Shown piece by piece: positions 34,725 through 43,174 of a stretch of DNA of 64,000 nt. The translations under genes were made by a program, and so were the position numbers. Numbering within the stretch: the stretch's first letter is position 1; each line of letters starts with the position of its first letter. The notes under the pieces are model-generated. The model was not told the DNA's origin, ran no database searches, and saw nothing but the letters and a program-made list of their open reading frames with translations. The stretch comes from Bosea vestrisii. GTDB taxonomy: Bacteria > Pseudomonadota > Alphaproteobacteria > Rhizobiales > Beijerinckiaceae. The stretch is from NCBI RefSeq assembly GCF_030144325.1, contig NZ_CP126307.1, positions 5,422,001 to 5,486,000 of the forward strand, in the 5' to 3' direction.

Positions 34725-35485
34725 TTGATTGTCGAGAACATGCGGTTCCAGCGCACCGTCCAGGGCCATTCCCAGATGCGCCAGGCGGACGCGCCCTCGT
34801 CGATCGAGAAGAAGATGATCTCGGCGCGGCCGACGAAGTTCTCGAACGGCACGAAGCCGACGCTGCGGTCGCGCGAATCGAGCGAGTTGTCGCGGTTGTC
34901 GCCCATCATGAAGAAATGGCCGTCGGGCACGCGGAACACCGGAGTGTTGTCGAAGGTGCCGGTGTCGCCCTCGCGCTCGATGATCTGGTGGCTGACGCCG
35001 TTCGGCAGCGTCTCGCGATACTGGATCGCGTTCGTGGCGCGGCCCCAGGCGTCGGTGGTGACGAAATCGGCGATGCGCTCGCGCTTCACCGGCTGGTTGT
35101 TGATGTGGAGGATGCCGTCGATCATCTGGATGCGGTCGCCCGGCAGGCCGATGACGCGCTTGATGTAATCGGTCGATCCGTCGCTCGGCAGCTTGAACAC
35201 GGCGATGTCGCCGCGCTTCGGCTCGGCGGCCCAGACCCGGCCCTGGAACAGCGGCGGGCTGAACGGCATCGAGTGCTTCGAATAGCCGTAGGTGTATTTC
35301 GAGACGAACAGGTAATCGCCGATCAGCAGCGTCGGGATCAGCGAGCCCGAGGGGATGTTGAAGGGCTGGAACAGCAGGGTCCGGATCACCAGGGCGATCA
35401 GCAGGGCCTGGACGACGACCTTGATCGTCTCGAGAATGCCGCCTTCGTCCTTGGTCTTGCTTTTGATCTCGGCGTCGTTGGCCAC
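34721..35485 (-). CDS. lepB: Signal peptidase I
   Basis: The product is 254 aa from a GTG at 35485 with AGGAGG upstream. A single N-terminal helix (VVVQALLIALVIRTLLFQPF) is followed by the catalytic Ser48 in IPSGSLIPTLLIGDYLFV, the general-base Lys109 in DYIKRVIGLPGD, and the box near HFFMMGDNRDNSLDSR. It cuts Sec and Tat signal peptides at the outer face of the inner membrane. It heads the lepB-rnc-era operon. A partial copy of the GAGCATGTTC repeat lies upstream. Confidence 0.96.
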   Translation of the reverse strand: MANDAEIKSKTKDEGGILETIKVVVQALLIALVIRTLLFQPFNIPSGSLIPTLLIGDYLFVSKYTYGYSKHSMPFSPPLFQGRVWAAEPKRGDIAVFKLPSDGSTDYIKRVIGLPGDRIQMIDGILHINNQPVKRERIADFVTTDAWGRATNAIQYRETLPNGVSHQIIEREGDTGTFDNTPVFRVPDGHFFMMGDNRDNSLDSRDRSVGFVPFENFVGRAEIIFFSIDEGASAWRIWEWPWTVRWNRMFSTIK

Positions 35486-35524
35486 ACGGGCCTCCTGCTG
35501 GCTACGTTTCGAGAGCGCGGTCTA

Positions 35525-35558
35525 GAGCATGTTCCGTCAAAGTGGAAACCACTTTTGC
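35525..35558. repeat. Partial GAGCATGTTC repeat upstream of lepB
   Basis: It starts with GAGCATGTTC (35525-35534), then CAAAGTGG (35538-35545) and CCACTTTTGC (35549-35558), which form the inner stem. The outer right arm found in the copy at 29348-29396 is missing. It lies 40-73 bp upstream of lepB, in the gap after mscS, and may sit in the lepB leader. Confidence 0.65.
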
Positions 35559-35613
35559 GAGGCCGGTACGTGCTGCCGCAGCGATGCGGCAACAAATATG
35601 GTGGCTCACGGGG

Positions 35614-36726
35614 TCATTGCACCGCGGTCACGGCTGCAGTCCCGCCGTGCGCCGGCTGCAACTGCTCCGCCCTGATCCGGGGCAGGGCATGCGGATATTC
35701 GCGCTGCAAGAAGGCGACGATCTGCTCGCGCATCTCGCAGCGCAGGTCGAAGACGCGCGGCGAGGTGCCGGCGCTGATGAGAATGCGCACCTCCATGGTC
35801 GATTGCTTGAAATCAGTGACCTGGACGTTGACGACGCGTCTGTCCCAGAGCCGTGACGCTGCGGCGATCTCCTCGACCTTGCAGCGCACCGCGGCGATCG
35901 GCGTCGCGTAGTCGAGGTAGATCATCACCGTGCCGATCAGCGCGGCATCGTCGCGGGTCCAGTTCTGGAACGGCTTTTCGATGAAGTAGGACAAAGGCAG
36001 GATCATCCGGCGCCAGTCCCAGAGCCGGATGACGACATAGGTCGAAGTGATCTCCTCGACATTGCCCCATTCGCCTTCGATTAGCACCGCGTCGTCGATC
36101 CGGATCGGCTGGGTCACGGCGAGCTGGATGCCGGCGAAGACGTTCTTCAGCATCGGTTGGAGGGCCAGGCCGACGACGAGACCGGCCGCGCCCGCCGAAG
36201 CGAGCAGGCTGACGCCGTATTGCCTGACGCCGTCGAAGGTCATCAGCATCGCCGCGACTGCGACGACGACGACCATGATCTCGGCGATCCGCCGCAGGAT
36301 TCGCGTCTGCGTGACGTGCTTGCGCGCCAGCAGATTGTCCTCGGCATCGAGCTTGAAGCGGCGCAGATAGACCGTCGTCCAGATATGCAGCGCCGTCTTG
36401 GCGAGCCAGGCGACGAGCGCGACGAAGCAGATCAGCAACGCATGGCGGATCAGGGTTGCCTGTGTCTGCGAGAGCGGCGCGATCGAGGCGGCGAAGGACA
36501 GCGCCAGCGTGATTACGGTGAAGCGCGCCGGGCCATAGGTGCGCGAGACCAGCGAGCGCCAGAACAGATCCCAGCTCGCCACGATCCGGGTCATGATCTC
36601 GTAGGCAATACGGTGAATGGTCAGGGCCAGGACGAAGGCGAGCGCAAACAAGGCGAGGCTGATGCTCCAGGTCGGCAGCCAGGTAAGCCTGGCTTCAATG
36701 CCCTGCATGATCTGATCGAAATTCAT
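35614..36726 (-). CDS. MscS-family mechanosensitive channel
   Basis: The product is 370 aa from the ATG at 36726. Several N-terminal membrane helices (SISLALFALAFVLALTIHR and others) are followed by the conserved pore-lining helix VSLLASAGAAGLVVGLALQP then MLKNVFAGIQLAVTQPIRID, and a beta domain VLIEGEWGNVEEITSTYVVIR. These channels open under membrane tension to release solutes after osmotic downshock. It is divergent from aqpZ, and they share a 186-bp regulatory gap, which suggests a joint osmotic role. Confidence 0.93.
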   Translation of the reverse strand: MNFDQIMQGIEARLTWLPTWSISLALFALAFVLALTIHRIAYEIMTRIVASWDLFWRSLVSRTYGPARFTVITLALSFAASIAPLSQTQATLIRHALLICFVALVAWLAKTALHIWTTVYLRRFKLDAEDNLLARKHVTQTRILRRIAEIMVVVVAVAAMLMTFDGVRQYGVSLLASAGAAGLVVGLALQPMLKNVFAGIQLAVTQPIRIDDAVLIEGEWGNVEEITSTYVVIRLWDWRRMILPLSYFIEKPFQNWTRDDAALIGTVMIYLDYATPIAAVRCKVEEIAAASRLWDRRVVNVQVTDFKQSTMEVRILISAGTSPRVFDLRCEMREQIVAFLQREYPHALPRIRAEQLQPAHGGTAAVTAVQ

Positions 36727-36912
36727 CTTTCCCCGCCTCGCTCGGTCGCGGCCGATCATGTTGCAACGCGGCAAGCCTCCAAAGGATGCAGCACACGTCA
36801 AGCGGGTGATCGTTCGTCCTGGATTGCGCGGTGGGCATTCGATTTCCGGCGATTGACGCTAGGTCTGCCGGGGATCACAGTTTCGCGACCCGCAACCCAG
36901 GGGGGAATCGAT

Positions 36913-37644
36913 ATGAGCACGAAGAAATATGCAGCAGAAGCCATTGGCACCTTCTGGTTGACCTTCGCCGGCTGTGGCAGCGCCGTCATCGCTGCCGGTT
37001 TTCCGCAGGTCGGCATCGGCCTGCTCGGCGTCTCGCTCGCCTTCGGCCTGACCGTCGTCACCATGGCCTATGCGATAGGCCACATTTCCGGTTGCCATCT
37101 GAACCCGGCAGTTACCGTAGGCCTTGCAGCAGGTGGGCGGTTCCCCACTAGTCAGGTCGTTCCCTACATCGTCGCGCAGGTGATCGGCGCGATCCTCGGG
37201 GCCACCGTTCTCTATTTCATCGCGGTCGGCGCGCCGGGCTTCGATCTCGCCAAGGGCTTTGCGTCCAACGGCTTCGGCGAGCATTCGCCCGGCAAATACG
37301 GGCTGGCCTCGGCCTTCCTGACCGAAGTCGTGATGACCATGATGTTCCTGTTCATCATCATGGGCGCGACCCATGGCAAGGCGCCGGCTGGCTTCGCCCC
37401 GCTCGCGATCGGCCTCGGGCTCTGCCTGATCCACCTCGTCAGCATCCCGGTGACCAACACCTCGGTCAATCCAGCGCGCTCGACCGGCCCGGCGCTCTTC
37501 GTCGGCGGCTGGGCGATCCAGCAGCTCTGGCTGTTCTGGCTGGCGCCGATCATCGGCGGCGCGCTCGGCGGCGTAGTCTACCGCTGGCTGAGCGAGGAAC
37601 CGCGCGGTGAGGTCACCGGCGTCACGCCGGCCCCGGCCGAGTAA
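36913..37644 (+). CDS. aqpZ: Aquaporin Z
   Basis: The product is 243 aa with six helices. The two half-helix motifs are ISGCHLNPAVTVGLAAGG and TSVNPARSTGPALFVG. The selectivity filter looks AqpZ-like, with the conserved Arg after the second NPA. A GGGGGAATCG ribosome region precedes the ATG at 36913. It conducts water across the inner membrane and is divergent from an MscS-type channel. The end is 18 bp from the convergent acpS gene. Confidence 0.96.
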   Translation: MSTKKYAAEAIGTFWLTFAGCGSAVIAAGFPQVGIGLLGVSLAFGLTVVTMAYAIGHISGCHLNPAVTVGLAAGGRFPTSQVVPYIVAQVIGAILGATVLYFIAVGAPGFDLAKGFASNGFGEHSPGKYGLASAFLTEVVMTMMFLFIIMGATHGKAPAGFAPLAIGLGLCLIHLVSIPVTNTSVNPARSTGPALFVGGWAIQQLWLFWLAPIIGGALGGVVYRWLSEEPRGEVTGVTPAPAE

Positions 37645-37662
37645 GAGAACCGCAATCCGAGG

Positions 37663-38067
37663 TCAGGCCCGAACCGGCCTGGCCTCGATCACCACGAAGG
37701 CCTGCGCCAGCGGCGGATCGTCGGTCAGCGAGACATGTACGACCGCCTCATGGCCGGGCGGGGTCATTTCGGCCAGGCGCGCCGCAGCGCCGCCGGTGAG
37801 CCGCATGGTCGGCCGCCCGCTCGGCAGATTGATCACCTCCATGTCCCGCCAGAACACGCCCGAGCGTATGCCGGTGCCGAGCGCCTTCGAGCAGGCCTCC
37901 TTGGCGGCGAAGCGGCGGGCGTAAGAAGCGGCACGCGTGGCGCGCCGGTCGGACTTCGCCTGCTCGCCAGCTGTGAAGATGCGCTGGGTGAAGCGCTCAC
38001 CGAAGCGGGCGAGCGAATTCTCGATGCGGCGGATGTCGCAGAGATCGGAGCCGATGCCGAGGATCAT
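37663..38067 (-). CDS. acpS: Holo-[acyl-carrier-protein] synthase
   Basis: The product is 134 aa. It has the AcpS signatures GIGSDLCDIRRIENSLARFG (with the metal-binding Asp) and ARRFAAKEACSKALGTGIR (with the Glu). It transfers 4'-phosphopantetheine from CoA to apo-ACP for fatty acid synthesis. It lies 9 bp downstream of pdxJ in the usual pdxJ-acpS order. In many relatives lepB follows directly; here mscS and aqpZ separate them. Confidence 0.95.
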   Translation of the reverse strand: MILGIGSDLCDIRRIENSLARFGERFTQRIFTAGEQAKSDRRATRAASYARRFAAKEACSKALGTGIRSGVFWRDMEVINLPSGRPTMRLTGGAAARLAEMTPPGHEAVVHVSLTDDPPLAQAFVVIEARPVRA

Positions 38068-38076
38068 GCCAGCGGT

Positions 38077-38829
38077 CTAGCTGGCGGCGCGGCCTTCGTC
38101 CATCGCCCGCCGCATCACGGCGATCGCTGTCTCAAAGCCGACGAAGATCGCTTCGCCGACCAGGAAATGGCCGATGTTGAACTCGACGAAGGCGGGGACG
38201 CTGGCAAGCTTGCGCGCGGTGTCATAGTCGAGCCCATGGCCGGCATGGACTTCCAGCCCGAGCGAGGCGGCGAACGCCGCGCCATTGGCGAGCCGCTCGA
38301 ACTCGGCCTGCGCCTTGTCGGCGTGGCCATCGGCGACGGCATGGCACCAGGTGCCGGTATGGAGCTCGACCACGGACGCGCCAAGCCTGGCCGACATCGC
38401 AATCGGCGCCTCGTCGGCCTCGATGAACAGCGAGACACGGCACCCGGCAGCTTTGAGCTGCGCGATCGGCGCGGCCAATGCACCCGCCTGGCCAACCACG
38501 TCGAGCCCGCCCTCGGTGGTGCGCTCCTCACGCTTCTCGGGCACCAGGCAGGCAGCGTGCGGTTTGAATTTCTCCGCGAGTGCGATCATTTCCGGCGTCG
38601 CGGCCAGTTCGAAGTTCAGCGGCTTTGAGAGCTCGCTGGCAAGTCTTTGCATGTCGGCATCGCGGATATGGCGCCGGTCCTCGCGCAGATGGGCAGTGAT
38701 GCCGTCGGCGCCGGCAGCAATGGCGAGGTGGGCGGCGCGTACCGGATCGGGCAGGGCGCCGCCGCGCGCGTTCCGCACGGTCGCGACATGGTCGATGTTC
38801 ACGCCCAGGCGCAAGCGGTTCTTGGTCAT
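38077..38829 (-). CDS. pdxJ: Pyridoxine 5'-phosphate synthase
   Basis: The product is 250 aa from the ATG at 38829. It begins MTKNRLRLGVNIDHVATVRN and has the family pattern AIAAGADGITAHLREDRRHI, CLVPEKREERTTEGGLDVVG and HAGHGLDYDTARKLASVPAF. It condenses 1-deoxyxylulose phosphate with 3-amino-2-oxopropyl phosphate to make vitamin B6. This cell therefore uses the DXP-dependent route, which fits the absence of pdxST near the MocR-type regulator. acpS follows in the same operon. Confidence 0.96.
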   Translation of the reverse strand: MTKNRLRLGVNIDHVATVRNARGGALPDPVRAAHLAIAAGADGITAHLREDRRHIRDADMQRLASELSKPLNFELAATPEMIALAEKFKPHAACLVPEKREERTTEGGLDVVGQAGALAAPIAQLKAAGCRVSLFIEADEAPIAMSARLGASVVELHTGTWCHAVADGHADKAQAEFERLANGAAFAASLGLEVHAGHGLDYDTARKLASVPAFVEFNIGHFLVGEAIFVGFETAIAVMRRAMDEGRAAS

Positions 38830-38923
38830 CGTCGCCCCCATCTTTCTTTGCCGTCTACGCCGCACTGGGCGCGGGTTCAAGGCAAGCGATGTGATCGACG
38901 CCGTCAGTATTCTTGATCAATCA

Positions 38924-38960
38924 ATGCACGCAGTGCGTGCATATCAGGAATTTGCACGCA
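38924..38960. promoter_or_regulatory. Palindrome ATGCACGCA-G-TGCGTGCAT plus a third half site
   Basis: A perfect 9-bp inverted repeat with one-base centre (38924-38942) and an extra TGCACGCA (38953-38960) lie in the gap between the divergent pdxJ and herA-like genes. This is 92 bp before herA and 95 bp from pdxJ. It looks like a dimeric regulator site with an additional half site. The regulator is unknown. Confidence 0.5.
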
Positions 38961-39033
38961 ATCTGCGGCGTGACTGTTGTTAAGCCCTGGAAATTAGCGT
39001 CCTGCATCATCCCACAGCGTTTCCAGACGGGTC

Positions 39034-40737
39034 ATGCAGCTTCCCGCCGACCATCGGCAGTTCACGACGAGGGTCACGCCGGATCGGCGTGACCCGAACC
39101 AGCCGGCCGACAGGGCGCTCGGTCGCGTCGTCGCGTGCTCGGGCTCGCACGCGACCATCGCGGCGAGTGCATCCGGACCTGCGCCCGGCGCCCATGACGG
39201 CTGCGTCATCGGCCGCCTGATCTCGATCAGTCTCGGGGCGAGCCGTATCGTCGGACTTGTCTACGAGATGCGCGCGCTGCAGCCGGTCTGGGACGAGGCG
39301 GGCTCCAATGCGATCGCGATCGAGGTCGAGCTCCTCGGCGAGGTCGTCGACAGCGAGAACGGCGCAGCGCGCTTCGACAACGGCATCACTACCTACCCTC
39401 CGATCGGCGCGCTGGCGCACCGTATCCGCTCGCGCGACCTGGCGCTCATCCATGATCTCGGCGAGCGTGACGGCGTCGCGCTCGGTACCCTGACCCAGGA
39501 TGCGGCGGTTTCGGCGAACGTCGACATCGAACGGCTGCTCTCGCGCCATTTCGCCGTGCTCGGCACCACCGGCGTCGGCAAATCGAGCGCCGTCGCGCTG
39601 ATGCTACGCAAGGCCGTGGCGGCGAAGCCCAATCTGCGGGTGCTGATCCTCGATCCCCATAACGAGTATGCTCACGCCTTCCCCGACACCTCCGCGCGGA
39701 TCGACGCCAGCACGCTCGACCTGCCGTTCTGGCTGTTCCGCTTCGAGGAGTTCGCCGACATCATCTTCCGCGGTCGCCCGCCATTGGAGGATGAGGCCGA
39801 GATCCTGCGCGAGGTCATCGCGGTCGCTCGCAGCCGCTATCGCGTCCCCTCGCCGCATGACATGGCGCGTGATCTCGGCAGCAGCGTGCTGAAGCGGCCA
39901 ATCGACCCCGGCGCGCGCCGGCCAGGCGAAACCGGCGGAGCGGCCGAGCTCGCCGCGCCCTATCGCATCGCCGATCTCTTCGTCGCGATCGACGAACTGA
40001 TCGGCCTGCACGAGCTGCGCTATCCGCGCACCACCCTGCGCGCGCTCCGGGTCAGGCTCGAAACACTGTACGGCGATCCGCGCTACGGCTTCCTCTTCGC
40101 CCATGCCAACAGCATGGAAACGATCGCGCCGGTGGTCAGCCAGATCTTCCGCGTGCCGCACCGGGGCCGGCCGATCACCGTGTTCCAGCTCGCCGGTTTG
40201 CCCTCCGAGGTCGTCAACGCGGTCGCATCCAGCCTGGCACGGCTCGCCTTCGACCTCGCCATGGCGAGCCGCGGCAGCTACGAGATCCTGCTGCTCTGCG
40301 AGGAGGCGCATCGCTACGTGCCGCAGGATCAGGCGCTCGGCTTCGCACCGACCCGCCAGGCCATCGCCCGCATTGCCAAGGAGGGGCGCAAATACGGCGC
40401 CTATCTCGGCATCGTGACGCAGCGCCCCGGCGAGCTCGACCCGACCATCCTGTCGCAATGCTCGACCGTGTTTGCCATGCGCCTCGCCAATGAGCGCGAC
40501 CAGCAGATCATCCGCGCCGCGATCGCCGACGCCTCGGCCAGCACCATCGCCTTCCTCTCCTCGATCGGCAATCGCGAGGCGATCGCCTTTGGCGAAGCGG
40601 TCGCGACGACGATGCGCATGCGCTTTTTAGAGCAGCGGCCGGAGGAACTGCCGGCGATGGCGGGCCGTGAGCTCTCCGAGGTCTCGCGCCGCGAGCCGCT
40701 CGTCGAGGAGCTCGTCGCGCGCATGCGCGGGCTCTGA
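39034..40737 (+). CDS. HerA-like ATPase (DUF87)
   Basis: The product is 567 aa. An N-terminal HAS-barrel-like part (GRVVACSGSHATI) precedes a hexameric FtsK/HerA ATPase core. Walker A is GTTGVGKSS at about residue 177, Walker B is ILLLCEEAHRY at about 415, and the Arg-finger region is VFAMRLANERDQQIIRAAI. HerA translocates DNA and in archaea works with the nuclease NurA. No nuclease gene is adjacent here. In bacteria HerA-like genes occur alone in Rhizobiales or within defence systems. No defence partner is visible. Confidence 0.88.
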   Translation: MQLPADHRQFTTRVTPDRRDPNQPADRALGRVVACSGSHATIAASASGPAPGAHDGCVIGRLISISLGASRIVGLVYEMRALQPVWDEAGSNAIAIEVELLGEVVDSENGAARFDNGITTYPPIGALAHRIRSRDLALIHDLGERDGVALGTLTQDAAVSANVDIERLLSRHFAVLGTTGVGKSSAVALMLRKAVAAKPNLRVLILDPHNEYAHAFPDTSARIDASTLDLPFWLFRFEEFADIIFRGRPPLEDEAEILREVIAVARSRYRVPSPHDMARDLGSSVLKRPIDPGARRPGETGGAAELAAPYRIADLFVAIDELIGLHELRYPRTTLRALRVRLETLYGDPRYGFLFAHANSMETIAPVVSQIFRVPHRGRPITVFQLAGLPSEVVNAVASSLARLAFDLAMASRGSYEILLLCEEAHRYVPQDQALGFAPTRQAIARIAKEGRKYGAYLGIVTQRPGELDPTILSQCSTVFAMRLANERDQQIIRAAIADASASTIAFLSSIGNREAIAFGEAVATTMRMRFLEQRPEELPAMAGRELSEVSRREPLVEELVARMRGL

Positions 40738-40793
40738 CGATCCGAAGTTGGCCGCGGTCACCGATCGGTTCGTGGCATAGGCGCGTTGGCTCG

Positions 40794-41504
40794 TCAGGTT
40801 AGCTCCAGCGCTCGACCTTGGGTTTCGGCGACGTCGCGCGCGAGTTTCCCGACCAGCTCATCGACCGCGGCCTCGGCCGTGGAAATCGACGCCCGCAGGC
40901 GCTCATCGGCGAACTCGTCGTACTCGATGGCGATCGAATGCGTTTCGGTCAGGCCGAGATAGGCCATCGGCACGCTCAAGCCACGCTCGACGAGATTGAT
41001 GGCCTCGAGGCGTCCACCGGCGCCATAGCCGTAATCGCCGCGCGAGGAGAGGATGACCAGCCGCTTGCCGGGCGGCAGCATCGGCCAATACGGTTCGCCT
41101 TGCCGGCTGCGATCAAATCCGAAGGTGACGCCGACGCGCACGACATTGTCGACCCAGGCCTTGAGCTGGGCCGGAAGGCCGAAATTATACATCGGCGCGC
41201 CGATCACGATGAGGTCGGCACGCAGAAGCTCGGCCACCAGAACATCGCTTTCGGCGAGCTGCGCCTGTGCTGCCTTGTTCCGACGCTCGGGCCGAGTGAA
41301 GGCCGCCGCGATCCAGTCGCCGCTGGCGGGCGAGGGCGGCTGCTGTCCGACATCGCGATAGGTCAGCGTGTCCTGCGGTCGCGCCGCCTGCCAGCGCTCG
41401 GCGAAGCGATGGGTCAGGCGGCGCGTATGCGATCCGCGAGGATCGACCCCGGACCGCCCGGAACGGGCGCTGGCATCGATCTGCAGGATGTGAAGCGGCG
41501 GCAT
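40794..41504 (-). CDS. azoR: FMN-dependent NADH-azoreductase-like flavoprotein
   Basis: The product is 236 aa from the ATG at 41504, preceded by GGAGA; the ATG at 41516 would place the ribosome site inside the gene. It has a flavodoxin-like fold: HILQIDASARSGRSGVDPRG, ADLIVIGAPMYNFGLPAQLK, AWVDNVVRVGVTF and VILSSRGDYGYG. AzoR enzymes reduce quinones or azo compounds with NAD(P)H. It is divergent from a LysR gene 96 bp away, which probably regulates it. The substrate is unproven. Confidence 0.85.
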   Translation of the reverse strand: MPPLHILQIDASARSGRSGVDPRGSHTRRLTHRFAERWQAARPQDTLTYRDVGQQPPSPASGDWIAAAFTRPERRNKAAQAQLAESDVLVAELLRADLIVIGAPMYNFGLPAQLKAWVDNVVRVGVTFGFDRSRQGEPYWPMLPPGKRLVILSSRGDYGYGAGGRLEAINLVERGLSVPMAYLGLTETHSIAIEYDEFADERLRASISTAEAAVDELVGKLARDVAETQGRALELT

Positions 41505-41600
41505 GGCGGTCTCCATGAAATCGAATTTCTCATGCGATGTTCTCGCTATCCGTCAGGTATGTTGCTACTTACCGAGTGACAAAGGCGAATTCCTCAGCTG

Positions 41601-42509
41601 ATGGATGAGGTAGTTTCATCTGTGATAGGCCCCCGGAAGCTTCCGCCGCTCGCTGCGCTTCGCGCGTTCGAGGCCGCGGCCCGGCATCTGAGCTTTCAGA
41701 AGGCGGCCCGGGAACTGGCCGTGACGCCGACGGCGATCAGCCATCAATTGCGGCTGCTGGAAGCGACGCTCGGCCTGTCGCTCTTCGATCGCCATGTCCG
41801 GCGCGTCTCGCTGACGCCGGCCGGCGCGCAGCTCTACCCCGTGCTCAGGGAGGGCCTGGACAGTTTCGCGCGCGCCATCGCCGAGCTCTCTTTGCCGAGC
41901 CGGCGCAGTGCGGTGACGATCAGTGCGACGACGCTCTTCACCGCGCGCCGCCTCATCCCGGCGCTGAGCCTCTTCCAGGCGCAGTGGCCGCAATTCGCCC
42001 TGCGGCTGCATGCTTCGGACGAGGCTGTCGACCTGGCGAGCGGTGCTGCCGACGTCGCCGTGCGATACGGTGCAGGGCCGTTTGCAGGCTTGGTGTCCGA
42101 ACCGCTTTGGCAGGAACGTTTCGGCGTCGTGTGCAGCCCCGCGCTCGGTCTGCGTGACTCGGCCGATCTGACCACAGCCACGCTGATCCATTCGGAGTGG
42201 CGCCGCCGGGATCTGCAGCCGGATTGGCGGCGCTGGCAGGCCTTGGCTCGGGTCGCGAGGTTGAACGTCGAGGCCGGGTTGCGCTTCACCGATGAAAGCC
42301 ACGCCATCCAGGCGGCTGTTGCCGGGCAGGGCGTCGTGATCACGAGCCTGTTCCTGGTCGAGGATGAGCTTTCGCGCGGCGTGCTCGTGCACCCGTTCGG
42401 CCCGGTCATCGAAGGGCATCACTATCACCTAGTCGCGACCGAGGAAAACATGGCCAGTGCGGATGTTCAGGCTGTCCAGCAATGGCTCAAGGCAGTGGCG
42501 TCGCCGTGA
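41601..42509 (+). CDS. LysR-family regulator (GcvA-like)
   Basis: The product is 302 aa. The N-terminal HTH is LAALRAFEAAARHLSFQKAA and RELAVTPTAISHQLRLLEA, typical of the GcvA subgroup. The C-terminal part is a type 2 periplasmic-binding fold with ADVAVRYGAGPFAGLVSEPL and AAVAGQGVVITSLFLVEDEL. It is divergent from azoR, the usual LysR target arrangement. The inducer is unknown. The intergenic AT content is raised, with CTCATGCGATG and ATGTTGCTACTTACC stretches that may hold its binding site. Confidence 0.9.
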   Translation: MDEVVSSVIGPRKLPPLAALRAFEAAARHLSFQKAARELAVTPTAISHQLRLLEATLGLSLFDRHVRRVSLTPAGAQLYPVLREGLDSFARAIAELSLPSRRSAVTISATTLFTARRLIPALSLFQAQWPQFALRLHASDEAVDLASGAADVAVRYGAGPFAGLVSEPLWQERFGVVCSPALGLRDSADLTTATLIHSEWRRRDLQPDWRRWQALARVARLNVEAGLRFTDESHAIQAAVAGQGVVITSLFLVEDELSRGVLVHPFGPVIEGHHYHLVATEENMASADVQAVQQWLKAVASP

Positions 42510-42631
42510 TGGACATGCCCGTATCGTGGCGCACGCGCTGAACGTTCAAAACCTTGCATCTCCGGCGCTCAGCCTGTATGAGCCCCGTTCAACCTTTCCA
42601 TCGCATCGCGCAAGATCAGAAGGAGCCGCGA

Positions 42632-43021
42632 ATGGCTCGCGTCACCGTTGAGGATTGCATCGACAAGGTCGAGAACCGCTTCGAGCTGGTTCTGCTTGCG
42701 AGCCATCGCGCCCGCATGATCGCCTCGGGCTCCTCGATCCTCGTCCCGCGCGACAACGACAAGAACCCGGTCGTCGCCCTGCGCGAGATCGCCGACGAGA
42801 AGCTCACCCCCGAGGATCTCAAGGAAGACCTGATCCACTCGCTGCAGAAGCATGTCGAGGTCGACGAGCCGGAGGCCGACACCGTGCCGCTGCTGACCTC
42901 GCAGTCGCATGTCGCCACCCCCGATTCGGAAGTTCAATTCGACCGGATGAGCGAGGACGACCTGCTGCGCGGCCTCGACGGCCTCGTGCCGCCGACCGAG
43001 AGCGCCGACGACGAAGATTGA
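42632..43021 (+). CDS. rpoZ: RNA polymerase omega subunit
   Basis: The product is 129 aa from the ATG at 42632 with AAGGAG just upstream. It has the omega family core MARVTVEDCIDKVENRFELV, LASHRARMIASGSSILVPRD, DKNPVVALREIADEKLTPED and an acidic C-terminal tail. Omega helps assemble RNA polymerase and mediates the ppGpp response, which matches the adjacent rsh gene. A good terminator follows, so rpoZ may be transcribed apart from rsh. Confidence 0.95.
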   Translation: MARVTVEDCIDKVENRFELVLLASHRARMIASGSSILVPRDNDKNPVVALREIADEKLTPEDLKEDLIHSLQKHVEVDEPEADTVPLLTSQSHVATPDSEVQFDRMSEDDLLRGLDGLVPPTESADDED

Positions 43022-43051
43022 GTCGTCGGAAAAGCGTTCATGACGTTTGCT

Positions 43052-43078
43052 AAAGCCCGGCCCTGCCGGGCTTTTTTT
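43052..43078 (+). terminator. Rho-independent terminator after rpoZ
   Basis: The stem AAAGCCCGG (43052-43060) with CCGGGCTTT (43066-43074) encloses a five-base loop, and the T-run extends to 43078. It lies 31 bp after rpoZ and separates it from rsh. Confidence 0.92.
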
Positions 43079-43174
43079 CATGCCCGCCCCGTGTGGATTG
43101 GCCTTGCCGAGGGCCGCAGCCATCGTCGATATTGAAGCGAATCCAATCGAGTTGAGCGGTGGAGTTGCGCCCGC

